Source: Caballeronia arvi
GTDB taxonomy: Bacteria; Pseudomonadota; Gammaproteobacteria; Burkholderiales; Burkholderiaceae
Direction of reading: 5' to 3'
Length of the DNA: 64,000 nucleotides
NCBI RefSeq assembly: GCF_001544695.2
Contig: NZ_FCOM02000006.1
Span: 186,001-250,000, forward strand
The notes below the pieces were generated by a model. That model was not told where the DNA came from, searched no databases, and saw nothing but the letters and a program-made list of their open reading frames with translations. Below, piece by piece: positions 51,263-59,409 of this stretch. Both the position numbers and the translations under genes were made by a program. Position 1 is the stretch's first letter; every line of letters starts with the position of its first letter.

Positions 51263-52138
51263 ATGCCCGTCGAATTGCGTCATGTGCGCTGCTTTTTGAG
51301 CGTCGCGCGGCATCTGCATTTCGCGCGCGCCGCGGAAGAGCTCGGCATCGCACCGCCCGCGCTCACGAAACAGATCCAGGAAGCCGAGCGGCTGCTCGGC
51401 GTGCGGCTCTTTCATCGCACGAAGCGATCGGTTGCGTTGACGGCCGCGGGCGAAGCCTATCTGGGCGAAGCCGTCAGCGCGCTCGATCATCTCGCGCGCG
51501 GCGCCGAACGCGCGGCGCTGGCGGAGCGCGGGGAACTGGGGCGCATCGTCATCGGGTATGTCGGGTCGGCGGTGTATTCGGGCGTGTTGCAGGCGACCGT
51601 GCGCGGCTTTCGGGCGCGCTATCCGCAGGTCGAAATCGGCATCGAGGAAATCGTGATGCGCGACGCCGGCGCGTTGCTCATCGAAGGGCGCATCGATATC
51701 GCTTACGTGCGGCCGCCGGTGCCTCAACCGGAAGGCGTCGAGACGCGCACCGTGCATCGCGATGCGTTTATCGTCGCGTTGCCCGCCGATTCGCCCCTGG
51801 CGGCGTCGGAGGCAATCGCGCCGGCGCAGTTGCGCGATCAGTCGTTCGTCGTGCCCGAGCAGGAATCCGGCACGCTCGAAGTGGCGCGGCGCGGGCGCTT
51901 TACGGCGAACATCGTCGCGCGGCCGGGCACGCTCGCGGCCGTGCTCGCGCATGTGTCGCTCGGCGGCGATGTCGCCATCGTGCCGCGTTCGCTTGCGCGC
52001 TGCGTGACGGTGCCGGACGTGGAATATCGCGAGATCGCGGGCAAGGCGGTGCCTTCGGAAGTGGCGATGGCGTATCGACGTTTCGAGCGCGCGCCGGCGG
52101 TGCGGGCCTATCTCGACTTCGCGGCTTCACAGGCCTAG
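51263..52138 (+). CDS. LysR-family regulator of the divergent efflux gene
   Basis: A protein of 291 residues with N-terminal winged helix (VELRHVRCFLSVARHLH then PPALTKQIQEAERLLGVRLF) and a LysR effector domain. The ATG at 51263 (MPVELRH) is the canonical LysR start; an upstream in-frame codon would add non-conserved residues. It likely controls the adjacent DHA2 pump. Its end overlaps the convergent pyruvyltransferase-family gene by 12 bases. Confidence 0.94.
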   Translation: MPVELRHVRCFLSVARHLHFARAAEELGIAPPALTKQIQEAERLLGVRLFHRTKRSVALTAAGEAYLGEAVSALDHLARGAERAALAERGELGRIVIGYVGSAVYSGVLQATVRGFRARYPQVEIGIEEIVMRDAGALLIEGRIDIAYVRPPVPQPEGVETRTVHRDAFIVALPADSPLAASEAIAPAQLRDQSFVVPEQESGTLEVARRGRFTANIVARPGTLAAVLAHVSLGGDVAIVPRSLARCVTVPDVEYREIAGKAVPSEVAMAYRRFERAPAVRAYLDFAASQA

Positions 52139-53311
52139 CGCGTCGAATCCTGCCCGGTGCGCGTTCGCGAGCATCGAGGCGTGATGACGGAGCGCTTCGC
52201 GATCGAGCGTCATCGCGTCGAGCATGGCCGCGTGCAATTCGTCGACGGGCACGACGCCCGGCGCATTCTCGATTTCCCACGTCGATGCATACGCGCGCTG
52301 CTTGCGCGCATCGCCGTGCTCGAGATTCACTCGCGGCAAACCATACGCCATCGCGACGATCCGGCCGTGCAGGCTGCTGCCCGCAAAACCCTCGCTGCCG
52401 GCAATGAGCGCGCAGATATCCCAGACGTTGAGCGAATCGAAAATGTTCACGGCGGGATGGCGCATGCGCGCCGCCATGCGCTCGTACACCGCGATGTCGT
52501 CGTGCCACGGCGCCGCGCCCGCGCGAAAGAGCGCAACGCCGAGGCCGGTCGATTCGCCGAGCAGATCCAGTTGATGCGCGATGCGTGCGAGCGTGGCGTC
52601 GTCGCCGAAATCCGCGCTGAACTGGACGGCCAGATAGCCGCGAGGGACTGCGGGGCGCGCGGCCTGGATGCGGTCATCGAAGAGTTCCGAGACCAGTGCC
52701 GCGGGGTCGGGGACCAGCCGTGCGTCGATGCCCGCGCTTCGCAACGTGGCTTGCGTCACGGTGTCCCGAACGCCGATATGGTCGGCGGTTCGGAGCTTCG
52801 TCAGCACTTCGCCGCGCAGCGCGGCGTCGCGGGCATCGAGCGTCGCGCCGCCGATCGCATCGAAGCAGATCGACGCCGCTCGTGGAAACGTCTCGCGGCC
52901 GATCACGTAGGGCGCGTGCGCGTCGGTTCCGAGTTGCGCATGCGCCCACGCGCGACGGTCGTTCGCGCTCGATCCGTATCGGGCGATGCAGGACTGCGCG
53001 TCGTCGGGCCTCGTCAGCATCACGGCGGCTTCCCATGCGTCGCACGTCAGCAACTCGCCGCCCGCGTGAATCAGCGTGACGGGTTCGTCGCGCCAACGCT
53101 GCGCGAGTCGCGGGAGCGCGGCGACATCGTGGCCGCCGAACGCGCGCAAATCGCGCTGCGCGCATCCGGCAAACACCGCTTCGATGTCCGCAGAGTGCTG
53201 CACAAGCAAACGCGCGACGACATGCGCGAGGAGCATATCGCCGAAATTGTGTCGATCGAATGCGCCGATGATGATGACCGGGCGCTTCGACACCGCTTGC
53301 GGATTAGCCAA
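52127..53311 (-). CDS. Polysaccharide pyruvyltransferase-family protein
   Basis: A protein of 394 residues with the PF04230 family pattern: NFGDMLLAHVV near the N-terminus, HAGGELL, and SSLHGRIVAMAYGLPRVN towards the C-terminus. Members transfer pyruvate ketals to sugars of exopolysaccharides, or have related roles. No polysaccharide genes adjoin it. The start appears to be TTG at 53311, which has AGGTGG four bases upstream; no in-frame ATG precedes the conserved motif. Confidence 0.88.
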   Translation of the reverse strand: MANPQAVSKRPVIIIGAFDRHNFGDMLLAHVVARLLVQHSADIEAVFAGCAQRDLRAFGGHDVAALPRLAQRWRDEPVTLIHAGGELLTCDAWEAAVMLTRPDDAQSCIARYGSSANDRRAWAHAQLGTDAHAPYVIGRETFPRAASICFDAIGGATLDARDAALRGEVLTKLRTADHIGVRDTVTQATLRSAGIDARLVPDPAALVSELFDDRIQAARPAVPRGYLAVQFSADFGDDATLARIAHQLDLLGESTGLGVALFRAGAAPWHDDIAVYERMAARMRHPAVNIFDSLNVWDICALIAGSEGFAGSSLHGRIVAMAYGLPRVNLEHGDARKQRAYASTWEIENAPGVVPVDELHAAMLDAMTLDREALRHHASMLANAHRAGFDALGL

Positions 53312-53435
53312 ACGGCCACCTGTTCAAAAGAGCGCTCGACGGGCAGCATGGACCCATCGACCGTAAGGAACCCTGAGGTTCCGAAATCCTGGAGGAAAAT
53401 ATGTTCATGCACGCTGCCGGCGGAGTTCTGTTAAA

Positions 53436-53451
53436 GTACACACGTGAGTAC
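53436..53451. promoter_or_regulatory. Palindromic operator of the VapBC pair
   Basis: GTACACACGTGAGTAC is a near-perfect 16-bp dyad (two mismatched positions) ending 15 bases before the vapB start, the usual place for autorepression by a VapBC complex. Confidence 0.55.
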
Positions 53452-53466
53452 ACACAGGAAATCGTC

Positions 53467-53703
53467 ATGCCTATCACTCGAATTTTTCGGAACGGCAACT
53501 CGCAAGCCATCCGCATTCCTGCCGAACTCGCCTATCCGGAAAACGAAACGGAGGTCGAGATCGAGCGCATCGGCGATGAACTGCGTATTCATCCCGTGCG
53601 TCGTTCGCTGGCGGGCGCGCTCGACCGCTTCAAGCGCTTCGATTCCGATTTCATGGCGTCGGGACGCAACGAGCCGGAACAAGACGATCGGGAGTTCTTC
53701 TGA
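53467..53703 (+). CDS. vapB: VapB-type antitoxin (AbrB/SpoVT fold)
   Basis: A DNA-binding antitoxin of 78 residues. The N-terminal swapped-hairpin motif ITRIFRNGNSQAIRIPAELAYPENE is that of VapB antitoxins; the acidic C-terminal tail (SGRNEPEQDDREFF) is the part that blocks the toxin. I start at ATG 53467, which follows AGGAAA. The stop overlaps the toxin start by one base (TGATG), so the two are translationally coupled. Confidence 0.92.
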   Translation: MPITRIFRNGNSQAIRIPAELAYPENETEVEIERIGDELRIHPVRRSLAGALDRFKRFDSDFMASGRNEPEQDDREFF

Positions 53704-54110
53704 TGCCGCGTTATCTGCTCGACACCAACATGTGCATCTATCTGATGAAGCACCAGCCCGAGCAAGTCGCCCGGCGCTTTGAACAATGCTACGTCGGCGA
53801 CGTGGTCATGTCCGCGATCACGTACGCCGAATTGCAGTTCGGCGTCGCGATGAGCGCACGGCCCGAGCGCGAGCGCGCCAATCTGGCGTCGCTCGTCGAG
53901 CTGATCGAAGTCGCGCCGTTCGGCGCAGAAGCGGCGGCGACCTACGGGCCGATCCGCCATGCCTCGCGCGAGCGCAACAAGGGCGCGCTCGACAAGCTGA
54001 TCGCGGCTCATGCGGTCGCGCTCGGCGTGCCGGTCGTAACGAATAACGTCAGGGACTTCGAAAATTACCCCGGCGTCACCGTCGAGAACTGGCTCGACGA
54101 CGGCGCGTGA
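53703..54110 (+). CDS. vapC: VapC-type PIN-domain toxin
   Basis: A PIN ribonuclease of 135 residues. The four acidic metal ligands are visible: Asp7 in YLLDTNM, Glu43 in TYAELQFG, Asp97 in GALDKLIAAHA and Asp118 in NNVRDFENY. Members cut tRNA or rRNA. It forms a type II toxin-antitoxin unit with the antitoxin gene in front, and the pair appears complete. Confidence 0.93.
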   Translation: MPRYLLDTNMCIYLMKHQPEQVARRFEQCYVGDVVMSAITYAELQFGVAMSARPERERANLASLVELIEVAPFGAEAAATYGPIRHASRERNKGALDKLIAAHAVALGVPVVTNNVRDFENYPGVTVENWLDDGA

Positions 54111-54214
54111 CGAAGTGGTCCGGCGTGCGGCAGCGCTCGCGGGAGCGGTTCCTCACGATCGCCTAACTCTCGCCGATCACACTTCCCTCACACGCTGCAA
54201 CGCGGGAGGGAAAG

Positions 54215-54382
54215 ATGAAGATCGAACCGACGCAGATCGCCGCGGCATCGCTGATTGCCGAAGACACGAAGCGCGACGCATCGCCCGTTGAGGCGGCCGT
54301 CGGCGCATCGTCTTCTTTCGAGCCGATGCCCTACGAGGACCTTCTGCCCTACCTGCTTCTGCCGATGGCCGGCGCGTACTGA
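54215..54382 (+). CDS. 55-residue peptide, function unknown
   Basis: A short gene with a strong GGGAGGG ribosome site. The peptide starts MKIEPTQIAAASLIAEDTKR, has an Ala/Ser-rich middle and a hydrophobic, proline-bearing end (EDLLPYLLLPMAGAY). It is followed 23 bases later by the VOC-like gene. It has no signal peptide and no cysteine; the C-terminal third could be membrane-active or a recognition tag. I cannot assign a family. Confidence 0.6.
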   Translation: MKIEPTQIAAASLIAEDTKRDASPVEAAVGASSSFEPMPYEDLLPYLLLPMAGAY

Positions 54383-54405
54383 AGCACGATCCGCTGGAGC
54401 AGCCG

Positions 54406-54807
54406 ATGTTCATACGAGACGGCGTCACCTACGAGTTTCATCACATGGGCATCCCGACGCACGAGCCGCGCGCGGGCGAGCGATATAGCGCGCACTTCCG
54501 CATGCACACAAGCGATGCCGATTGCGAACTCATGCGTGTGCAATATCACCGCTTCGAGGAGGGTAGCTCGTTGCCCGAATTGATGCGCACGGTGCCGCAT
54601 GCCGCGTTCAAGGTGAGCGATCTGGCGAAGGCCGTGCAAGGGCGAATGGTTCTGCTCGGCCCGTATGAACCGATCGATGGGTTTCGCGTCGCGGTGATTC
54701 AGGACGGCGAAGCGCCCGTTGAGCTGATCGAAACGACGCTCACCGACGAGGAAATCTGGGGGCGGGCGAAGAGCGGCATGCAGTCGTCAATTTATCGTGG
54801 GGAGTAG
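54406..54807 (+). CDS. VOC-like protein linked to the 55-residue peptide
   Basis: A protein of 133 residues. Its pattern, with GIPTHEPRAGE, VQYHRFEEGSSLPELMRTVPHAAFKVSDL and a later ELIETTLTDEE, resembles a single vicinal-oxygen-chelate unit, a fold used by glyoxalase, dioxygenase and resistance proteins. Possible metal ligands are His and Glu residues in these motifs. GGAG precedes the ATG. The close spacing to the peptide gene suggests one operon. No reaction can be assigned. Confidence 0.7.
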   Translation: MFIRDGVTYEFHHMGIPTHEPRAGERYSAHFRMHTSDADCELMRVQYHRFEEGSSLPELMRTVPHAAFKVSDLAKAVQGRMVLLGPYEPIDGFRVAVIQDGEAPVELIETTLTDEEIWGRAKSGMQSSIYRGE

Positions 54808-54872
54808 TGCGTCGCCGCCTCTGGCGCTCGCATGAACGCAGCGCGCCGCAGGGCGTCGCCGCCCCGCGACGC

Positions 54873-55349
54873 TCACGTCGTCACGCGCGTGATTCCGCCG
54901 CTCGACAAGAGACGCACACGCTCTCCGGCGTAGAACATCTGGCCTTCGGCGGCCTGGGTGATCGCGCGCAGATCGCCATTGTCCAGACGCACGGTAATCT
55001 CCAGGCCCTTCTGCATTTCCATCCGGTCCTGCACCTGATCGCCCGCGACCGCGCCCGCGATGCCGCCGATCACGCCGGAGAGCAACGAGCCATGCCCGCG
55101 GCCGATCGCGCTGCCTGCAACCGCGCCGAGCAGGCCGCCGCCGATCGCCCCGAGCGGGCTCGGCCGGCCATCGTCGCCATCGATGGTGACCGGTCGCACG
55201 CTCTCGACGGTCGCCATCCGGACCGTTTGTTCGCGCTGGGTCTGCATGCTGTCGTACACGTCGGCGGAACTGCCCATCGATGCGCAGCCGCTCATGCCCA
55301 CCGTGCAGGCAACGGCCAACGCACATACCGCGATAGTCGACTTGTTCAT
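54873..55349 (-). CDS. Glycine-zipper outer-membrane lipoprotein (SlyB-like)
   Basis: A protein of 158 residues starting MNKSTIAV, with AGGAGAAG upstream. The signal peptide ends VGMSGC, a good lipobox. A glycine-zipper 2TM segment follows (GAIGGGLLGAVAGSAIGRG and GVIGGIAGAVAGDQVQ), then a beta-rich C-terminal domain (ITVRLDNGDLRAITQ). SlyB/Pcp-like proteins of this build sit in the outer membrane. A 180-base divergent region separates it from the next lipoprotein. Confidence 0.9.
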   Translation of the reverse strand: MNKSTIAVCALAVACTVGMSGCASMGSSADVYDSMQTQREQTVRMATVESVRPVTIDGDDGRPSPLGAIGGGLLGAVAGSAIGRGHGSLLSGVIGGIAGAVAGDQVQDRMEMQKGLEITVRLDNGDLRAITQAAEGQMFYAGERVRLLSSGGITRVTT

Positions 55350-55529
55350 TTTCTTCTCCTCTGATCGGACGATGTCTTGTTGGAATCGGCGCATGTCGCA
55401 CGTATCGCTGCGCCATGAAAAGCATCGTAAAGAGGCTGAATGAGCGCCGAATGAGGCGTTGCGGCGCGCTTGACCTGCCTGATTGAAGCGCTTATACAGA
55501 ACGCTCACCGCTCACGACCGGAGTGCTGA

Positions 55530-56294
55530 ATGACAAGAAACGCGATTCCTTTCATGGTTTGCGCCGTCGCGCTTGCGGCGTGTTCGACGGACAGCACCAA
55601 CACCGCCATTGCGCCGCCTCCCGGTTCGATCACCGCGGCGCTTCCCTCCGGCGGCGTCTACAAGGGCGCGCTCAAAGGCAGCACCGCCGACGCCACGCTC
55701 CTCATGCTCTTCAACGGCGCCGCGTATCTGTTCTACGGTGGCGCTGGCGGCGCGGGTCTCGCGGGCGTCGCGATCGCGGCCAACGGCGCGCAGGCGAGCG
55801 ACGGGCGTTTCACCAGCGATTCGGCGCTCGACTATCGCGTGGGGAAAGCGAGCGCGTCGCCGGCCGTGTTCAGCGTCGACTTCTCGCACGCGCCCGCCGT
55901 CGATGCGACCGTCGCAATCAGGGACGGCAGCGCGGGCCTCGCGTTTTCCGGCAGCGCCGCGCCGATGCTCGATATCGCGCCGAGCAAAGCCAACGCGGGC
56001 GGACTCTACAGCGGACGCGGCATGTCGCTCGCCGGGACGACGCAGACGCGCATCACCGTCGCCGCCGACGGCTATCTGGCCGGCACGACGACATCCGGCT
56101 GCATCTTCAGGGGAACGGTGGCGCCGCATGAAGGGGCGAACGCCTACGACGTCTCGGTCACGTTCGGCCCCGCGCCTTGCCCCGTGCCGGATGCGACCGT
56201 GACCGGTAACGCAGTGCTCGACGGCGCGCGTCTTCTGGTCGCATTGCCGAGCCCGGATCGCGCAAACGTCTTTCTCTTCGACGGCCGGAAATAG
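55530..56294 (+). CDS. Secreted lipoprotein, beta-rich
   Basis: A protein of 254 residues with a signal peptide ending ALAACS (lipobox LAAC). The mature part is Gly/Ala/Ser/Thr rich with alternating small-residue strands (GGVYKGALKGSTAD, LYSGRGMSLAGTTQTR) and a Cys pair (TSGCIFRG and APCPVP) that may form a disulfide. It is not similar to a family I recognise. Start and neighbours: ATG at 55530, divergent from the SlyB-like gene. Confidence 0.75.
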   Translation: MTRNAIPFMVCAVALAACSTDSTNTAIAPPPGSITAALPSGGVYKGALKGSTADATLLMLFNGAAYLFYGGAGGAGLAGVAIAANGAQASDGRFTSDSALDYRVGKASASPAVFSVDFSHAPAVDATVAIRDGSAGLAFSGSAAPMLDIAPSKANAGGLYSGRGMSLAGTTQTRITVAADGYLAGTTTSGCIFRGTVAPHEGANAYDVSVTFGPAPCPVPDATVTGNAVLDGARLLVALPSPDRANVFLFDGRK

Positions 56295-56472
56295 GCGCCG
56301 CCGCAAAATTAACCACCCGCTGCTTAATTAAGCGATTTCTATCCTAAGATAGTTTCACTGCAGGCAGCGTCGTGGCGTTCGCGTCCGGTTGCTTCTCGGG
56401 CTGTCCGCTCCGGCGAGAGTAGTCGTGTGTTTGGTCAGTGCAACTGTCGATAACAACAGGAGACAAACCCAG

Positions 56473-57750
56473 ATGAACGCAACGCTCAAGCTTTTGCCAT
56501 TGGCCGCGGGCGCCCTGTTCGCCTGCCTGCCGTTCGCGAACATCGCGAACGCCGCGCAGGACAATGTCAACGCGCTTTCGAATTTCCGTCAGACCGGCAA
56601 CGCCGCGCCGCCGGAAAAGATCCCGCAAACCGGATCGACCGCCGACGCGCTGCGCAAAAACCTCGAGCAGATCAAGCTGCCGCCGGGCTTCAAGATCGAC
56701 CTGTACGCCGTGGTGCCCGAGGCGCGGCACATGGCAATCGAGCCGTCGACGGGCGTCGTGTTCGTCGGCACGCGTAAGAATCGCGTGTGGCAGGTGACGG
56801 ATCGCACGAAGCAGCGCGTTGCGAGCGATGTCGTGCAGTTCGCGTCCTCCGTGACGTTCAAGGTGCCCAACGGCGTGTGCTTCTCGCCGGACGGCGTCCT
56901 TTACGTCGTCGAGCAGAACCGGGTGCTCGGCTTTCCCGCCGCGCAGTTTTTCGGTGAAGGCGGCCCGGACGTGGCCGCTGCGGTCGTCGTGCCGCAGGGC
57001 AAGCTGATTCCCGCGCAATTCGAAAGCTTCAACCACGGCGCGCGCGCATGCCGCATCGGACCGGACAAGAAGCTGTATATCGCGCTCGGCCAGCCGTGGA
57101 ACGTGCCGCCTAAAGACAAGCTCGCCGAGCTCGACAAGCACGGGCTCGCGGGCATCATCCGCATGGATCAGGACGGCAAGAATCGCGAAGTCTATGCGCA
57201 CGGTGTGCGCAATTCGGTCGGCCTCGATTTCAATCCGAAGGACAAGACGCTGTGGTTTACGGATAACCAGGTCGACGGCATGGGCGACGACACCCCGCCC
57301 GGCGAGCTGGATCATGCGACCAAGGCGGGCGAGAACTTCGGCTTCCCGTGGTACGGCGGCGGCAAGGTGCGCACCGTCGAGTACAAGGACCAGAATCCGC
57401 CGGCGGGCGTCGTGTTTCCGCAGGTCGAGTTCGCCGCACACGCCGCGGACCTCGGCATGTCGTTCTACAACGGCAAGATGTTCCCGCAGAAGTATCAGGG
57501 CGGCATCTTCGATGCGGAGCACGGTTCATGGAACCGGACCAAGCCCATCGGCGCGCGCATCATGTTCGTCCCGATCAAGGACGACGGCACCGCGGGCGAG
57601 CCGGAAGTCTTCGCGCAAGGCTGGCTCACGGACAGCGGCGAGTACATGGGCCGTCCGGTCGACGTGCAGGTGCTGCAGGACGGCTCGCTCCTCGTCTCCG
57701 ACGACTACGCGGGCGCGATCTATCGCATCTCGTATACGGGCGCCAAATGA
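56473..57750 (+). CDS. PQQ-type sugar (sorbosone-like) dehydrogenase
   Basis: A periplasmic beta-propeller enzyme of 425 residues with a signal peptide (MNATLKLLPLAAGALFACL). Segments such as GFKIDLYAVVPEARHMAI, HGVRNSVGLDFNP, LWFTDNQVDG and FDAEHGSWNRTKPIG are typical of the sorbosone/glucose dehydrogenase propeller that uses PQQ. Its ATG follows AGGAGA. The cytochrome gene overlaps it as ATGA, so electrons from the sugar or aldehyde probably pass to that cytochrome. The substrate is not certain. Confidence 0.92.
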   Translation: MNATLKLLPLAAGALFACLPFANIANAAQDNVNALSNFRQTGNAAPPEKIPQTGSTADALRKNLEQIKLPPGFKIDLYAVVPEARHMAIEPSTGVVFVGTRKNRVWQVTDRTKQRVASDVVQFASSVTFKVPNGVCFSPDGVLYVVEQNRVLGFPAAQFFGEGGPDVAAAVVVPQGKLIPAQFESFNHGARACRIGPDKKLYIALGQPWNVPPKDKLAELDKHGLAGIIRMDQDGKNREVYAHGVRNSVGLDFNPKDKTLWFTDNQVDGMGDDTPPGELDHATKAGENFGFPWYGGGKVRTVEYKDQNPPAGVVFPQVEFAAHAADLGMSFYNGKMFPQKYQGGIFDAEHGSWNRTKPIGARIMFVPIKDDGTAGEPEVFAQGWLTDSGEYMGRPVDVQVLQDGSLLVSDDYAGAIYRISYTGAK

Positions 57751-58064
57751 AATACGCGATGACGGCGGCGCTCATGGCGGGCGCGCTGGCGATGACCGCG
57801 CAAACGTCGTTCGCCGCCGGCGACCTCAAGGCCGGTCGCGTGAAGGCGGCGCAATGCGCGGCGTGCCACGGCATCGACGGCATGTCGAAACTGCCGGAAG
57901 CGCCCAATCTCGCCGGCCAGACGGAGGAATATCTCGTGAAGGCGCTCAACGATTTCCGCACCGGCGCGCGCAAGAACGAAATGATGACGATGATGGCGAA
58001 AACCTTGTCGGACGCGGATGTCGCCAATCTGGCGGCGTATTACCACAGCCTCGGCAAGCAGTGA
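57747..58064 (+). CDS. Small periplasmic cytochrome c
   Basis: A class I c-type cytochrome of 105 residues with signal peptide (MKYAMTAALMAGALAM) and one heme site CAACH, with the axial Met likely in the NEMMTMM segment. It starts within the end of the dehydrogenase gene (ATGA), so the two are translated together. It should be the electron acceptor of the PQQ-type dehydrogenase. Confidence 0.95.
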   Translation: MKYAMTAALMAGALAMTAQTSFAAGDLKAGRVKAAQCAACHGIDGMSKLPEAPNLAGQTEEYLVKALNDFRTGARKNEMMTMMAKTLSDADVANLAAYYHSLGKQ

Positions 58065-58130
58065 CATCGCCGGAAGTGTTGCAAATTTGCTGCGGACGAA
58101 ACCCGATTGCGATTTTTTTTGATTCAGGTA

Positions 58131-58158
58131 TTGACGTGGAGGCTTAAGGGTTTATACT
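58131..58158 (+). promoter_or_regulatory. Strong sigma-70-type promoter of the small RNA candidate
   Basis: TTGACG (58131-58136) and TATACT (58153-58158) are 16 bases apart, the best promoter pair I found in the window. It points right into a 70-base stretch that ends in a terminator, with no gene between. Confidence 0.65.
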
Positions 58159-58164
58159 TACACC

Positions 58165-58228
58165 TGTCTCCTCCATGTCTCAACCGATGTGGATTCAAGC
58201 CCGCTTCATCGAAGCGGGCTTTTTTTTC
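58165..58228 (+). ncRNA. Candidate ~64-nt small RNA
   Basis: The transcript predicted from the promoter at 58131-58158 begins near 58165 and ends at a terminator (58198-58227) after about 64 bases. Its 5' part is pyrimidine-rich and contains CTCCTCC (58168-58174), complementary to ribosome-binding sites, the type of seed used by Hfq-dependent RNAs. It contains no convincing reading frame. It lies between the cytochrome gene and the convergent nuclease gene. Confidence 0.55.
58198..58227 (+). terminator. Intrinsic terminator
   Basis: AGCCCGCTTC (58198-58207) pairs with GAAGCGGGCT (58211-58220) across a 3-base loop and is followed by seven T. It ends the small RNA candidate and could also stop transcription from the cytochrome gene. 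Confidence 0.85.
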
Positions 58229-58263
58229 GCCCGCGTTTTCCCGTTCGCGGCGCCCCTCGGGCA

Positions 58264-59409
58264 CTAGACGGCGTTACCGCGCCGCGCGTCGAGTGCCTTT
58301 CGCGAGCGCTCCAGCTCTTCGGCGATCAGCCGTTCATCGGGCAGGACCGTCTGATATTCGGCCGCCAGGATCTTGTTCGGCAGGTTGTCGAGCGCGTAGC
58401 GCGCCTCGGCGCTGCCCTTTCCCGCACAGAGAATCAGTCCGACCGGCGGGTTTTCGCCCGGCTTCATCCAGTGCTCGCGCGCGTAATTCAGATAGAGATG
58501 CATCTGACCGGCGTCCGCGTAGCTGAATCGCCCGACCTTCAGATCGACGACGACGAGGCACTTCAGACGCCGATGGAAGAACAGCAGATCGACGCGAAAC
58601 CACGTGTCGTCGATGCGCAGCCGTCGCTGTCGTCCGATGAACGCGAAATCGTCGCCGAGTTCGAGCAGGAAATCCGCGAGCCGCTGGATCAGCGCGTTCT
58701 CCAGATCCGACTCGGAATATTCGTCCTTGATGTCGAGAAATTCGAGGACGAAGGGGTCTTTGATCGCTTCCTCGGGCGTGATCGCGTCGCCGGGAGCGTG
58801 CTCGGCGGCTTTTTGCAGTAGCGCCGCCTTGTTGCGCGACAACGCGAGCCGCTCGTAGAGCTGGCTGTTCACCTGCCGGTCGAGCTGGCGCACCGACCAG
58901 CCTTCGCGCAGCGTTTCGCTTTCGTAGAAAGCGCGCGCCGCGTCATTCTTGACGGAAAGCAGGCGCACATAGGCCGACCACGGCAGCGTGAAACGCGTGG
59001 CGAGCGCCGCGAGGCGCGCGTCGGCGGGAACGGAAAGCGAGGATTCTCCAGACGCCGTCTGGAGCATTTGCGAAACCGCCGACGATTCTCCAGACACTGT
59101 CTGGAAAATCCGCTCCGGCGGCCATTGCTGGTAGAACGCGCGCATGTTGGCGAGATTCGCACGGCCGAATCCTCTGCCGAAACGCTGCGTCAGATCGGCG
59201 GCCAGTCGCGCGATAAGCGCCTCGCCATATGCCGCCCGATCCGCCCCGCCCTGCTCCGAATCGACGATCCGCCGCCCGATTTCCCAGTACGACGCCGTCA
59301 TGATCGCGTTGACGCTGCGTGCCGCAGCGCTTCGCGCACGCTCGAGCACCTCGACGATGCCCGAGCGGAATTCGTCATAGTCGTGGGTGGCTATCGCGTG
59401 CTTCGTCAT
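58264..59409 (-). CDS. YhcG/DUF1016-family protein with PDDEXK nuclease domain
   Basis: A protein of 381 residues. The N-terminal part (ASYWEIGRRIVDSEQGG, then FGRGFGRANLANMRAFY) is the DUF1016 domain, and the C-terminal part has the PD-(D/E)XK nuclease-like core (WFRVDLLFFHRRLKCLVVVDLKVG). The family is linked to DNA/RNA processing and is often near restriction or defence genes; no such genes are here. The middle carries a doubled QTVSGESS/QTASGESS segment encoded by palindromes. The gene is not broken. Confidence 0.9.
   Translation of the reverse strand: MTKHAIATHDYDEFRSGIVEVLERARSAAARSVNAIMTASYWEIGRRIVDSEQGGADRAAYGEALIARLAADLTQRFGRGFGRANLANMRAFYQQWPPERIFQTVSGESSAVSQMLQTASGESSLSVPADARLAALATRFTLPWSAYVRLLSVKNDAARAFYESETLREGWSVRQLDRQVNSQLYERLALSRNKAALLQKAAEHAPGDAITPEEAIKDPFVLEFLDIKDEYSESDLENALIQRLADFLLELGDDFAFIGRQRRLRIDDTWFRVDLLFFHRRLKCLVVVDLKVGRFSYADAGQMHLYLNYAREHWMKPGENPPVGLILCAGKGSAEARYALDNLPNKILAAEYQTVLPDERLIAEELERSRKALDARRGNAV
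59046..59105. repeat. Two in-frame palindromes inside the nuclease gene
   Basis: TCCAGAC-GCC-GTCTGGA (59047-59063) and TCCAGAC-ACT-GTCTGGA (59089-59105) are 42 bases apart, exactly 14 codons, and each is preceded by GATTC. They encode the two copies of Gln-Thr-x-Ser-Gly-Glu-Ser-Ser. The repeat preserves the frame and looks like an inserted palindromic coding element. Confidence 0.7.

Noticed and set aside
53401..53466. Upstream extension of the VapB frame from ATG 53401
   Set aside because: The extension covers the operator; the ATG at 53467 has AGGAAA and gives the family-typical N-terminus.
58174..58264. A 30-residue plus-strand frame running through the terminator
   Set aside because: It has no ribosome site and reads across the stem and T run, so translation is unlikely.
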